Source of the DNA: Hydrococcus rivularis NIES-593
GTDB lineage: Bacteria; Cyanobacteriota; Cyanobacteriia; Cyanobacteriales; Microcystaceae
Assembly: GCF_001904635.1 (NCBI RefSeq)
Contig: NZ_MRCB01000001.1
Coordinates: 1-64,000, forward strand
Length of the DNA: 64,000 nt
Reading direction: 5' to 3'
Of the stretch, positions 1-8,238 are shown one piece after another; within the stretch, counting starts at the first letter, position 1; every line of letters begins with the position of its first letter. Position numbers and translations under genes: made by a program. The notes beneath the pieces are model-generated. The model saw only the letters and a program-made list of their open reading frames with translations, did not search any database and was not told the origin of the DNA.

Positions 1-53
1 ACGTCCGGATCTAACTGAGAGGTGCGGGGAATAATATCCCTCATCGACTCAAC
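1..53 (+). mobile_element. Group II intron 3' end (domains V-VI), cut by window edge
   Basis: The first ~17 bases match the distal strand of a domain V helix (ACGTCCGGAT), and 18-50 fold as a domain VI hairpin (GGTG..GGGA against TCCC..CATC, closed by GAG/CTC). The last bases before the exon are CTCAAC, giving the usual terminal AY. The same arrangement recurs at 18541-18595, so two related introns are present. The intron body and its reverse transcriptase, if any, lie to the left of the window. Confidence 0.7.
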
Positions 54-252
54 CCAAGTCTCATCTCAACCAGAACGCTGCGCTCGATTTATTGCTGGTG
101 CGATCGCCCAACTGACAGATAATAATACTTATCGCCATCAGCTACTTCATGTAGAGAAAGTTACTCCTATGCGTCAGTGGTCTGCGCGTCAAGCTTCCAG
201 ACTAAAGAAAAGTGATTACCGTCAAGGCTATCTTGGTCAGAGAAGAAACTAA
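54..252 (+). CDS. 3' exon of an interrupted gene (partial, unknown)
   Basis: An open frame runs in from the intron and ends with TAA at 250-252. The exon part, from about residue SQPERC onward, is ~65 aa, basic at its C-terminus (SARQASRLKKSDYRQGYLGQRRN) and does not look like intron-encoded protein. A GTG at 22 lies inside the intron and is not a credible start, so this is best read as the C-terminal exon of a gene whose 5' exon is upstream of the window. I do not recognise the family. It may also be a decayed remnant. Confidence 0.4.
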
Positions 253-425
253 GGAGGTGAAAAAATTGCAACCTCCCCGTGGTCGATTACGCTCTCGATG
301 TGTGACAAGGGTTTTGGCATAACCCTGGCTAAATGAACGTTTTTAAGTAAAAATTCGCATTTTTGCACGAAATATTTCATAATCTAAGTGTATATGAATA
401 TCAATCTTCATTTACATATAAAATT

Positions 426-2741
426 ATGCCTGACGACATTTCCCACGAACAAAATCTCAGCAGTAAGTCGTTTAAGAGTAAAAACCTGAGTGGTAAATCG
501 TTTGAGGGTAAAGACCTGACACGTAGTGACTTTAGGGGGGCGAATATACGAGGTGCTAATTTTACTAATGCAAAACTTGTAGAGGCTAATTTTAGTAGTG
601 CGGATATACGAGGTGCTAATTTTACTAATGCAATTTTTATAGATATAAAGGTCAATTTTAGTAGTGAAGATGTACAAGGGGCTAATTTTAGTAGCGCAAA
701 AGCTGGGTTGCAGAAACGATGGATTGCTTTTCTACTTGTTGCTTCATTTCTACTATCTGCGATCTCAGCATATTTTCCCGCTGCGATTGGATTACTTGCA
801 ACTACTATGAGATTAGACTTGCCTAATCTACTTTTAGGCGTAGTGATTTTATTTTTTCTAATTATTTTCCGTAGAACTATAATCCACAAAGGATTAAATT
901 TAGCCGAAAACTTCGCCCAAGTCTTTGCCATAAGCTTCGGCTTCGGTTTCTTAGTACTTATCGCTAGTGGAGACTTTGCGAATGCCATCCCCACTGCATT
1001 CGCACTCGGTGTCACCTTTGTCGTAGTCTTCGCCGCAGCCGTAGCCGTTACCTTTGCTGGAGCATTCGCCATAGCAATAGCTACAGCAACAGCCAGAGTC
1101 TTCGTCGAAGTTGTTACTTTCGCCGGAGCCGGAGCCGGAGCCGGAGCAGCAATCTATACTGTCTATGTCAATGCAAATTATCTCTTTGATGGACTCAGCG
1201 ACTTTGATAGCGGCGCACTCGCCTATACCAATGCAGTTGGAAGTTTTTTAGGATCTGGATTTTTTGCTTTATTAAGCTCTTACATCGCAAGTCAATCATT
1301 TAAGGGGGACGAAAAATATACTGTAATTCGGAAAGCTGCAATGAAAATTGCAGCTATTGGCGGTACAAAGTTTTATAACGCCAATTTAACTAAAGCTAAT
1401 TTTCAAAACGCTACCTTAAAAAGTACAGATTTCCGAGAAGCCAATTTAACCCGCACTTGCTTTTACAAAGCTAAAGAACTAGACAGTATTCTTCCTGGCG
1501 CAACCTATCTTAAAAATCCAGAATTACTTCAACTATTAATAACGCCTAAAGATTCAGTGCCTAAAGATTCAGTAAAAAAAAATTTTAATAATCAAGTTTT
1601 ACAAGGAGTTAATTTAGATGGATATGATTTAACTGGTTATCAATTTATAGGTACAAACTTCTATCAATCATCTCTTAAAGAAGCAAATTTAAAACAAGCT
1701 ATTCTTGTACGTACACAATTTGAGAGTGCTGATTTAACTGGAGCTAAACTAACCGAAGCTTGTATTGAAGGCTGGCTGGTGACTAAGACAACTAAACTTG
1801 AGGATATTGAATGTGATTCGATATTCATGAAGTTATCTGAAAACGGTAGCAAAATTGACCAAATGCCACCAAGAGGAAAATTTAAACCTGGAGAATTCAA
1901 AAACTTTATTAAAACTATCTTAGACACTATCGAGCTTTACAATGACTTTGATATGAACCCAAAAGTTGCTCTTCAGGTTATTGAAAGTCTATCCAAAAAT
2001 TACAGTACTCAGCTTGAAATAGTAGGAATAAGAAGAACAGAATATGGAATAAATTTAATAGTTAAATCTTCGCGCTCTATTGATGAACAACAACTAAAAG
2101 ATGAATATCATTACGAGTACAATCAAACACTCAGCTTAGATTTAGCAGATCCTCAAAAAATATTACCTGATAATACAGAAATTTTAGAAATAGTTACAAA
2201 TATGGTAGAAGAAGCAAAAAATCGTCCAACTACGTATGTTAAATATAATAGTGGCATTGTTGCAGGAATTTATAATAACCAAGGAGATACTATGTCAGAC
2301 AAAAGTAATCCAATCCATTTTGGTAATGTTGGAGGTGATGTCACTGGTGTTGCAGGTGGTGATATTAGTGGTGTAGCAGGTAAAGATATAACTGGTACAG
2401 CTGGTGGTGACATCAGTGGCACTGTTACTACTACTATTGCTCAGCTTGAGAAGTCTGATACGCCAGAAGCACCAAAACTAGCAGAACTGCTAAAGCAATT
2501 GCAAGAAGCAATCGAGTCGGATACTAATTTGAGCGATGATGATAAAGTTACTGCGCTAGAGCAGGTAAAAGCCATAGCAGAATCAGGTCAAAAGCCAAAA
2601 GAAGGAGCAATGCAAAAGGTGGCGAAAAATGCTCTTACGATGTTGAGAGGAACGATAGCCATATTACCTAGTACAGCCAGTTTATTTGAAGCTTGTAATA
2701 AACTATTGCCATTAATTTCAAAATTACTAGGTTTAGGCTAG
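426..2741 (+). CDS. Pentapeptide-repeat multi-pass membrane protein
   Basis: About 771 aa from ATG 426; an in-frame TTG at 363 would add 21 residues, and neither start has a clear Shine-Dalgarno. Residues ~15-95 are A(D/N)LxX-type pentapeptide repeats (RGANFTNA, EANFSSA). Residues ~100-290 hold several hydrophobic segments, including a very Ala/Gly-rich stretch (GAGAGAGAA). Two more pentapeptide blocks follow at ~315-345 and ~390-445. The C-terminal third is soluble, with a Gly-Asp repeat (GGDVTGVAGGDISGVAG) at ~634-665 and a helical tail. Pentapeptide repeats form a right-handed beta-helix; no enzymatic motif is visible and the role is unknown. The gene stands alone on the plus strand, facing the minus-strand genes beyond it. 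Confidence 0.8.
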   Translation: MPDDISHEQNLSSKSFKSKNLSGKSFEGKDLTRSDFRGANIRGANFTNAKLVEANFSSADIRGANFTNAIFIDIKVNFSSEDVQGANFSSAKAGLQKRWIAFLLVASFLLSAISAYFPAAIGLLATTMRLDLPNLLLGVVILFFLIIFRRTIIHKGLNLAENFAQVFAISFGFGFLVLIASGDFANAIPTAFALGVTFVVVFAAAVAVTFAGAFAIAIATATARVFVEVVTFAGAGAGAGAAIYTVYVNANYLFDGLSDFDSGALAYTNAVGSFLGSGFFALLSSYIASQSFKGDEKYTVIRKAAMKIAAIGGTKFYNANLTKANFQNATLKSTDFREANLTRTCFYKAKELDSILPGATYLKNPELLQLLITPKDSVPKDSVKKNFNNQVLQGVNLDGYDLTGYQFIGTNFYQSSLKEANLKQAILVRTQFESADLTGAKLTEACIEGWLVTKTTKLEDIECDSIFMKLSENGSKIDQMPPRGKFKPGEFKNFIKTILDTIELYNDFDMNPKVALQVIESLSKNYSTQLEIVGIRRTEYGINLIVKSSRSIDEQQLKDEYHYEYNQTLSLDLADPQKILPDNTEILEIVTNMVEEAKNRPTTYVKYNSGIVAGIYNNQGDTMSDKSNPIHFGNVGGDVTGVAGGDISGVAGKDITGTAGGDISGTVTTTIAQLEKSDTPEAPKLAELLKQLQEAIESDTNLSDDDKVTALEQVKAIAESGQKPKEGAMQKVAKNALTMLRGTIAILPSTASLFEACNKLLPLISKLLGLG
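541..660 (+). repeat. Two tandem 60-bp units inside the pentapeptide gene
   Basis: Units 541-600 and 601-660 share an identical core (CGAGGTGCTAATTTTACTAA...) and each encode four pentapeptides. A hexanucleotide run (GCCGGA x4) at about 1123-1146 codes the GAGAGA stretch. Both are slippage-prone sequences within the coding region. Confidence 0.8.
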
Positions 2742-2810
2742 CTATCTGTCAAGGTAGTTTTAGTATTTGTATGGCAATGAAGAAAGTTTTGCTTGTTAGG
2801 AGATAGCTAG
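2738..2810. repeat. 10-bp inverted repeat overlapping the pentapeptide gene stop
   Basis: CTAGCTATCT at 2738-2747 is matched by its exact reverse complement AGATAGCTAG at 2801-2810. The left arm contains the TAG stop of the upstream gene. There is no T-tract, so it is not a typical intrinsic terminator, though it may protect the 3' end of the transcript. Confidence 0.5.
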
Positions 2811-2838
2811 TTTCCAAAACTTTCGCCAGATATGTAGC

Positions 2839-3015
2839 TTATGCTAAGACAACAGCGGGGATTTCTATGGAATATTTCTCCTTCAGCCCTAAGACGATCT
2901 CGGCTGCTGCGGTATCAACTCCCAATGCCATACCTGAATAGAACTGAATGCGTTTGTAACCCCACTCAAGGGCGCGATCGCAAGTACGAACAATCATAGC
3001 TTCAAGTCGGTTACG
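2839..3015 (-). pseudogene. SLOG/DUF1273-like fragment (N-terminus lost)
   Basis: The minus strand encodes MIVRTCDRALEWGYK followed by FYSGMALGVDTAAAE before a TAA at 2839-2841. The SGMALGVDTAAAE stretch is the nucleotide-binding signature of SLOG/DprA-like (YspA/DUF1273) proteins. Only ~52-58 aa remain: the N-terminal Rossmann start is missing and the frame ends soon after the helix that follows the motif. It overlaps the end of the next entry by an ATGA. In the same frame the coding sense continues a few codons upstream of the ATG (RNRLEA) to the GCGATCG at ~3012-3018, where it joins a different gene. Confidence 0.6.
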
Positions 3016-3200
3016 ATCGCCCAGGATTGTCCTTGTCGTCCTTGGGGATTACCGTATTCTGCATTGCAGTACTGTCGCGCAAATAAAGCACTTCCAGCAC
3101 CATGTCTTCCTTGTGTGTTGCTGCCAAATACAAAAATCTGGTTTTCTGCTAGTTTGATAACTCTATCAGGAATAATTTTGTAGGGATGATTATTTGACAT
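2994..3200 (-). pseudogene. A1S_2505-like protein, C-terminally truncated
   Basis: The 68 residues contain IFVFGSNTQGRHGAGSALFA and NPQGRQGQSWAI, the conserved N-terminal core of the A1S_2505-type phage/plasmid family (FxFGSNxxGxHGxGAA). Family members are, from memory, roughly twice as long; here the frame stops at TGA just after a GCGATCG, where sequence of an unrelated SLOG gene begins. The ATG overlaps the 3' end of the upstream gene (3190-3411) by 11 bp. Probably non-functional. Confidence 0.6.
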
Positions 3201-3411
3201 TTGGTTCTTTTACCCAAAAGAAAAGATTGGGATATCTGTGATTAAATTTTTTTACTTCTGCTTGAGCAGCAGTTAGGTTATCCCATAATTCCATCTCTCC
3301 ATAATCACCTCTTATCATTGCTTCTTGTCTAGAATTTGGATGATTAAAAATTAGGGGTGATGCGTCTTTACTAGAATTTTTTATTCGCCAACAAATACAA
3401 TACTTGTCCAT
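3190..3411 (-). CDS. Small hypothetical protein (73 aa)
   Basis: ATG start, TAA stop. Composition is that of a small soluble protein rich in aromatic residues (ELWDNLTAAQAEVKKF..HRYPNLFFWVKEP). It overlaps the next minus-strand gene by 11 bp, which suggests translational coupling. No family recognised. The pattern of alternating aromatic and charged residues and the neighbouring small plasmid-type genes argue that it is real. Confidence 0.5.
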   Translation of the reverse strand: MDKYCICWRIKNSSKDASPLIFNHPNSRQEAMIRGDYGEMELWDNLTAAQAEVKKFNHRYPNLFFWVKEPNVK

Positions 3412-3459
3412 TTTATATAAACTGATAATAAAAGTAATTACTATCAGTTTCTATTTTTA

Positions 3460-3828
3460 TTATGCTGACTGTTTCATCTTGTTTAGAGCTATTAACATTT
3501 CTTCTCGATTGAGATGTCGTTTCTTGCCAGTTTTAGATACTTGAATAGCATAACTCCATTTTATTCCAGCTTCTGAGCATCTTTTCCTTAACTGTTCAAC
3601 AGTGATATGTTTGTTTGTAGATCCTTGATTTTTGTTAGATATCCGCAGTTTGGATTTATCAGTTAAATTTTCGATTTTACTTACAGTGGGTTTTATGGAT
3701 GTAGTGCAATTGCAGTGCTTTTCAAAAGCGACAGATATCTCTAGCAAGAATTGGAAAATGAAGAGAGTAGAAAATCCGTAAATAAGAATGTAGAGAAGCC
3801 CTGTTAGCATATACTGTGCTAATTCCAT
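3460..3828 (-). CDS. Membrane-anchored protein with SAP-like C-terminus
   Basis: 122 aa. Residues ~8-30 are one strong hydrophobic helix (GLLYILIYGFSTLFIFQFLL); a polar linker follows, then residues ~75-122 (ITVEQLRKRCSEAGIKWSYAI..LNREEMLIAL) resemble a short SAP/LEM-like helix-extended-helix nucleic-acid-binding fold. The design parallels the 168-aa protein at 57557. A role tethering DNA at the membrane is inference only. Confidence 0.5.
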   Translation of the reverse strand: MELAQYMLTGLLYILIYGFSTLFIFQFLLEISVAFEKHCNCTTSIKPTVSKIENLTDKSKLRISNKNQGSTNKHITVEQLRKRCSEAGIKWSYAIQVSKTGKKRHLNREEMLIALNKMKQSA

Positions 3829-4011
3829 TGTTTTAACTCCTGTTGATATAACTAGTAACTGGCTATTTAATGAAGCGGTATGCCAGCTTTCTATTTATAT
3901 CAAAGCGTGAGCTTGTGTAAATTTACTCTGAATAAAAGAATCGATAATAAATTAATGGTGTAACAGTGATGAAATATTTTGGACTTGGTTTACTTCGATA
4001 AAGATGTCACC

Positions 4012-4461
4012 CTACATATATTTAACAACTGTTCTAATATTATCAACTAACTGTAGTATCATATTCCAAATAGCTTTCCAGCCAAGTATTATTCCCCAAC
4101 ATCCGCTAATAAATAGACCAAGCACTGATTTAAGGAAAATAACCGCCCTGTAATTTATTTCGACATTTGATTCGGCTCTGGCATAGATAAAACCATCCCC
4201 AATTTGATTTTTCAAATTCCTCATTTTTTGTTCTTCTTCTCTAATCCTTCTTTCTTCTTGCACTTTCCAGCCCCAAGGGATAAATCCCAAAATAATCGAA
4301 ATGGGAAGGTAGAATGGCCAGTTATATATGTAGCCAAGGGAAGCATAGATGATGAAAAAGGTTAGCCCCAAACCAGTACGCCAAACTAAACACCAAATAA
4401 TAAACAAACTGTTGATAATAGCGTTACGGATAACTATACTTCGATTTTGATGATATGACAT
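4012..4461 (-). CDS. Membrane protein, unknown (149 aa)
   Basis: Hydrophobic helices at ~12-38 (INSLFIIWCLVWRTGLGLTFFIIYASLGYIY), ~50-65 and ~108-130 are separated by a charged segment with many Glu/Arg residues (VQEERRIREEEQKMRN). ATG start and TAG stop. A perfect palindrome lies ~80 bp upstream of the start. No family recognised. Confidence 0.55.
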   Translation of the reverse strand: MSYHQNRSIVIRNAIINSLFIIWCLVWRTGLGLTFFIIYASLGYIYNWPFYLPISIILGFIPWGWKVQEERRIREEEQKMRNLKNQIGDGFIYARAESNVEINYRAVIFLKSVLGLFISGCWGIILGWKAIWNMILQLVDNIRTVVKYM

Positions 4462-4888
4462 TTGAAGATATCTCCCGATAGCTAATATTTAATTTTTATT
4501 TATGATGATTGCATACCTGAAGATTAAACTTAAAGCTAGTTTCAATTATCATCTTGATAATTGAAAATTAGAAAATACATAATCAATTGCAATTACTTAT
4601 TGAACTACACCAAAGAACGTTAAATTTACCAGCCTATCGTAACAATGTTTGTACCTAGTCTGGTATAGTTACTGCTGCTAAAGTTGATATTTACTGTTTT
4701 ACCGATTATATCTTCACTGATTTTAAATATAAGCAAAGTTTTGATGATCTTTTTAATAAATTTAAAATTGAGGTATATTTTTTAAAAAAATAAAAATGAT
4801 TAAGATTTGACTCTTAACCATTTGATGATATATTTGTAAAATGATGGGATATACCTGTGTTTGATTTATATGGTTGAGGCGTATGCCA
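4462..4888. other. AT-rich intergenic region
   Basis: No convincing gene. An open frame at 4762-4956 on the minus strand overlaps the next gene out of frame and has a low-complexity tail, so it was not called. The only clear structure is the palindrome at 4540-4566. Confidence 0.5.
4540..4566. promoter_or_regulatory. Perfect 12-bp palindrome, possible operator
   Basis: Left arm TTTCAATTATCA (4540-4551), loop TCT, right arm TGATAATTGAAA (4555-4566), with no mismatches. No T-run follows on either strand, so a terminator is unlikely. Its place upstream of the membrane-protein gene (start 4461) fits an operator or RNA hairpin. Confidence 0.4.
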
Positions 4889-5491
4889 TTAGTTGTGGTT
4901 TTTCTTGTTGCGCCCCTTAGTAGCTGATTGCACCTTAAACCGTACCTGTTTCCCAATAGTTATCTCAGCAACATCGCTAATATCTTTACCAGATTTATAG
5001 GCTTCAAGAATTGCCTTATTATTAGCTTGGTACTTAATAACCCTAAATTCATCTGGAAAATCTTGATCGTCTACCTCTACTAGTAAGTTAGCGACTTTGG
5101 GTGGGTTATCCCTGATTTCAATTACCCTTTCCTTACCAATATTTTTGTCACTGATTAATCCAATCTCGTGCAGATGGATCAGGGTACGCTTGATTTGTTC
5201 AAGTTGAGTTTTACGACGTGAAATTACCCGGTCGTGGAGTTCGGCTACTCGCACTTTTCTTTCTTCCCAGGTTTCAAGATCAAGATTTAACTGGTCAACT
5301 ACCCAGGCGATCGCATCAATTTTGGTTTCGATACCATCTTGAACACCCATAAGTTCTTGTACGAGTTGTTCTACTTTACCTTCTTCGCCTAACTCGCTTG
5401 CTTCTTCTATCTGTGACCAGAGTTTAGCAGCATCTAAGCTTAACTCTTTTAGCGTGAGTTGATTGATTTCGCGTTCAATTGCTTGAGCCAT
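4889..5491 (-). CDS. Siphovirus Gp157-like protein
   Basis: 200 aa, strongly helical and coiled-coil in residues 1-115 (EREINQLTLKELSLDAAKLWSQIEEASELGEEGK; a 'DAIAWVVDQL' segment; EERKVRVAELHDRV), followed by a beta-rich region ending in VRFKVQSATKG. This is the layout of the Siphovirus Gp157 family, found next to phage and plasmid recombination genes; members have been linked to phage resistance and recombination, though the biochemistry is poorly known. ATG start. The family call rests on the N-terminal pattern. Confidence 0.65.
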   Translation of the reverse strand: MAQAIEREINQLTLKELSLDAAKLWSQIEEASELGEEGKVEQLVQELMGVQDGIETKIDAIAWVVDQLNLDLETWEERKVRVAELHDRVISRRKTQLEQIKRTLIHLHEIGLISDKNIGKERVIEIRDNPPKVANLLVEVDDQDFPDEFRVIKYQANNKAILEAYKSGKDISDVAEITIGKQVRFKVQSATKGRNKKNHN

Positions 5492-5587
5492 AATTTACTT
5501 TTTGATATGAAAAGCCAGTAGCAGTTACCTATTTACCTGCTACTGCTTGTTGACTAGGAAGAGTTGATGCTTGAAGGGAGATTGAAT

Positions 5588-5755
5588 CTAGTACCCGTAC
5601 CGCAAGTGATAGTAATCTGACTTTTCTTGTGCTAATTCTGCTTCGTAGTCGTAGTAATCTGCCTCGCTTATTAAGGTGCTTATTTGTTGAATTTGCTGGG
5701 CAGAGGTTACTAATTTTTTGTTAGCTTTTAGATTAGAATTAGTAGTAGTTTTCAT
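5588..5755 (-). CDS. Small hypothetical protein (55 aa)
   Basis: ATG at 5755-5753, TAG at 5590-5588. The sequence is KKLVTSAQQIQQISTLIS followed by an acidic, tyrosine-rich tail (EADYYDYEAELAQEKSDYYH). It lies between the HNH gene and the Gp157-like gene on the same strand and probably shares their transcript. No family recognised. Confidence 0.45.
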   Translation of the reverse strand: MKTTTNSNLKANKKLVTSAQQIQQISTLISEADYYDYEAELAQEKSDYYHLRYGY

Positions 5756-5889
5756 GTCGATACAACTTCAATTTTTCAATGAAGTTATTGCGTCAGCAAA
5801 TGTTGCGATCTTGACTTAGAAAGATAATATTTATTTTTTACCTTTCTCATAACTATCTACTACTGATTTGTCTTTAACCACTGGCTTTT

Positions 5890-6189
5890 CTACCACAAAG
5901 ATAGTTGTCCTGGTGATATGTTTCCCCGTCGTCGCGTATGGAACAGCAGATGACAAGCCGTGCATAAAGCCGCGAGATTCTCGACTCGATTATCTTCGGG
6001 CAGATAATTCCAGTGGTGAACTACTAAAGTTTTAATACTGCGTTCTCTACGATTTAACCCATCTCTTTTATCAGTTGGGCGTAAGCATTGTATACCACAG
6101 CGCGTGCATTTCCAGTCGGATTTTGATTTGACCTCAAGTGCGATAGTATCCCAGTTTGAAGAATAGCGACTGCGGGTTTTGCTAGTCAT
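5890..6189 (-). CDS. HNH endonuclease
   Basis: 99 aa. A zinc ribbon is formed by C28-x2-C31 and C76-x2-C79, and the catalytic core is VVHHWNYLPEDNRVENLAALCTACH: HH at ~58-59, Asn at ~71 and the CTACH histidine. This is a complete minimal HNH nuclease of the McrA/phage type. ATG start, TAG stop. It may be a free-standing homing or restriction-type nuclease; nothing nearby names its target. Confidence 0.75.
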   Translation of the reverse strand: MTSKTRSRYSSNWDTIALEVKSKSDWKCTRCGIQCLRPTDKRDGLNRRERSIKTLVVHHWNYLPEDNRVENLAALCTACHLLFHTRRRGNISPGQLSLW

Positions 6190-6510
6190 TAATCAGTCCT
6201 TTTGGGTTACACAAAAATAATTTTGATTATATCGTTAATGTTTATCATAATATACTTAATTTTTATATATTCAGTTTGCTTTATAAATTTATTTGCGTAG
6301 TTAAAGAACTCTTAACTTCTAAAAAAGGATATATATGCACTGATTATTGTAATTGAATAACGCAGGTTACGCCAAACATAAAATATAAATCTTTGATATT
6401 GGTATGGATTTCTAGCGGAGTAAGCTAATGATTGACGCAGAGGATCTACTACTCTTGCGGTTGCTCCTTTGATGAATTTGATGCAATATTGTTGTTTTTA
6501 CATTGAGTAT
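6190..6510. other. AT-rich gap, no gene seen
   Basis: About 320 bp between the HNH gene start and the stop of the 179-aa gene. Both strands are rich in stops. It probably holds the HNH promoter; no repeat or hairpin stood out. Confidence 0.4.
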
Positions 6511-7050
6511 TTAAGCAGAAAGTTTTTCGGAAAAATTCACCTGCGACATAACTTGTGCGCGTATTGAATTAGCAGCCGTCTCTGCAATTTCTGCCCTATC
6601 AGAATCAGTAATAAGTACTGCAAGTAGTGATTTGAGAGCTTCGCGGTTAGATATAAACTCTTCACCGTATAAATCATCTTGTAGCAATGTTGCTTCTAAG
6701 TAAAGTAATAGCTCAGGCGCAGGAGATAACAACCGTTCTTTAATGCGTCTCCTTGCAGTCTCTGTTGCCGCTTTTGTACCTACACCTAAATCCCATGTTT
6801 CAATTATTAGCCTGATTTCACGGTTAAGTGATACACGCAGCGTTGATAGGCGACCAAATAAAGGAAGGTTAAGCATTAAAGGTGGTAGTGCATTACCCCA
6901 ATCCAAACCAGCACCAACAGTGCAATTGGCTTCATCTTCGATACGAACAGCTTCATCGAGCCATCCTTCACCAAAAAGTAAATCTATAGCTTCTTGGGTT
7001 GTTACTGGCTCATTCACCTGAGAATTATTATTTTGCTGTTGATGATTCAT
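6511..7050 (-). CDS. Hypothetical protein paired with GNAT gene
   Basis: 179 aa, acidic, largely helical, with a Gln/Asn-rich N-terminus (MNHQQQNNNSQVNEP). No motif recognised; the middle has LFGRLSTLRVSLNREIRLIIETWDLG and the C-terminal half is helical (SDRAEIAETAANSIRAQV). Its ATG overlaps the TGA of the upstream gene (ATGA at 7047-7050), so the two are co-translated and probably work together. No transmembrane helix. Confidence 0.5.
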   Translation of the reverse strand: MNHQQQNNNSQVNEPVTTQEAIDLLFGEGWLDEAVRIEDEANCTVGAGLDWGNALPPLMLNLPLFGRLSTLRVSLNREIRLIIETWDLGVGTKAATETARRRIKERLLSPAPELLLYLEATLLQDDLYGEEFISNREALKSLLAVLITDSDRAEIAETAANSIRAQVMSQVNFSEKLSA

Positions 7051-7610
7051 AAATTTTCACCTGCTCTCCGTCTCAATACACCATACTCAAAGTAAACCAA
7101 ATTATCGTATTCTTCTTCAGACCCGCAGTTAAACATATTTTGTTTTTCATAAAATCCTACAGACCTTGGTAAAGAATGCAACCCAACTCTACCTTCATAC
7201 CCAAGCTCAACACTTCTAATTCTGGCGAAATTTAAAAGTGCTTGACCAACACCTTTGAATTGAGGCGGATGCTGAATTTCAATTCGGTTAGTGGGGGCAG
7301 TTGCAATACCATCAACATAAACTAGTCTCTTACCAATATTCAACCGGGAACCGTGCATTTGTGTTTCTACTATCATTAATCCTTGAGTTGTGTTTTCGCA
7401 CTCAACTGCATAACCTTCAAGATTTGCTTGATTAGCAATATATCTTAATTTAAATATCCAGTCCCAGTATTTATCTTCTTGAGTAAATAACCTTAATTTT
7501 TCGACCCAATCATTGACATAATTATCAACGTGTCTTTGTCCTAAATCTACCAAATATGCTTCAACAGATGTGTTATCAACGCCTCTTTTTAATTCGATTT
7601 TTCGCTGCAC
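7047..7610 (-). CDS. GNAT-family N-acetyltransferase-like protein
   Basis: 187 aa from GTG 7610, preceded by AGGAG at good spacing. The C-terminal half carries a GNAT core: VDGIATAP (beta4), PPQFKGVGQALLNFARIRSVELG for the acetyl-CoA loop (GVGQALL standing in for the R/QxxGxG/A motif) and LHSLPRSVGFYEKQNMF (beta6-helix-beta7). The N-terminal ~70 residues are not typical of the family. The substrate is unknown. It is coupled to the 179-aa gene downstream, and a toxin-antitoxin-like role is possible but not shown. Confidence 0.6.
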   Translation of the reverse strand: MQRKIELKRGVDNTSVEAYLVDLGQRHVDNYVNDWVEKLRLFTQEDKYWDWIFKLRYIANQANLEGYAVECENTTQGLMIVETQMHGSRLNIGKRLVYVDGIATAPTNRIEIQHPPQFKGVGQALLNFARIRSVELGYEGRVGLHSLPRSVGFYEKQNMFNCGSEEEYDNLVYFEYGVLRRRAGENL

Positions 7611-7680
7611 CTCAAGCTCCTAGTTATTAACTTATTCTTAAAGCTATCGTGTCACTACAAGAGAAATGTGAATGCCTGTT

Positions 7681-8238
7681 TCACCTGAGCGGATGATACA
7701 GTTCGTCAAGAGCATTCCATTCCCAACCCACGCTCATTGGGTCGCGGTTACGTGACCAACTCAAAAATTCTTTGGCGCTCTTGTTTTCTCTTTCTGCAAT
7801 CAGGCTTTGGGGACTAACACCGAGTCTTGGAGCAAGACTTTCGTTTGTCCTGGGCTGTAGTTCAACTTGTGTTTGTTGGTACGACGGGTACGCTTGTCTT
7901 CGCCCTTTGCTGTTGCTCAATCTCCCAGAGGCGATTGCTCGTTCGATTAGCTCCAGCTTTTTGGTGATGGCTTCAAGTTTTGTTTCCACCGAGGAGCCTT
8001 GACTGGCAAGATGGGATTCCAGTTTCAACAGCTGCTTCTCTAGCTGTTTAACTGATTTACTGCCTGCTGTCAGATCGATATCATTTTTGCTATCAAATTC
8101 TCCTAGTAATTCCTCTAAAGCTTGCAGCAAGGCAATTGTATGTCCTTGTCGATGTAGTTTGGATAGTCGCCGAACCACCCCAATTAGTGGAACGGGTACG
8201 CGGATCATCTCGCTGGGTGGGGACTTTTGCTCAGGCAT
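7681..8238 (-). CDS. Coiled-coil hypothetical protein
   Basis: 185 aa. The N-terminus (EMIRVPVPLIGVVRRLSKLHRQG) resembles short plasmid-encoded proteins with a helical DNA-contact segment; residues ~60-100 are a clear coiled coil (KQLEKQLLKLESHLASQGSSVETKLEAITKKLELIERAI). The C-terminus ends AKEFLSWSRNRDP..GWEWNALDELYHPL. It lies downstream of the tyrosine recombinase on the same strand, with a 317-bp gap. Function unknown. Confidence 0.5.
   Translation of the reverse strand: MPEQKSPPSEMIRVPVPLIGVVRRLSKLHRQGHTIALLQALEELLGEFDSKNDIDLTAGSKSVKQLEKQLLKLESHLASQGSSVETKLEAITKKLELIERAIASGRLSNSKGRRQAYPSYQQTQVELQPRTNESLAPRLGVSPQSLIAERENKSAKEFLSWSRNRDPMSVGWEWNALDELYHPLR

Noticed and set aside
401-1072. 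Open frame opposite the pentapeptide gene
   Set aside because: A shadow of the repetitive gene; its Ser/Lys/Leu repeats mirror the pentapeptide codons.
4762-4956. 64-aa minus-strand frame
   Set aside because: Overlaps the Gp157-like gene out of frame and ends in Ile/Phe-rich low complexity.
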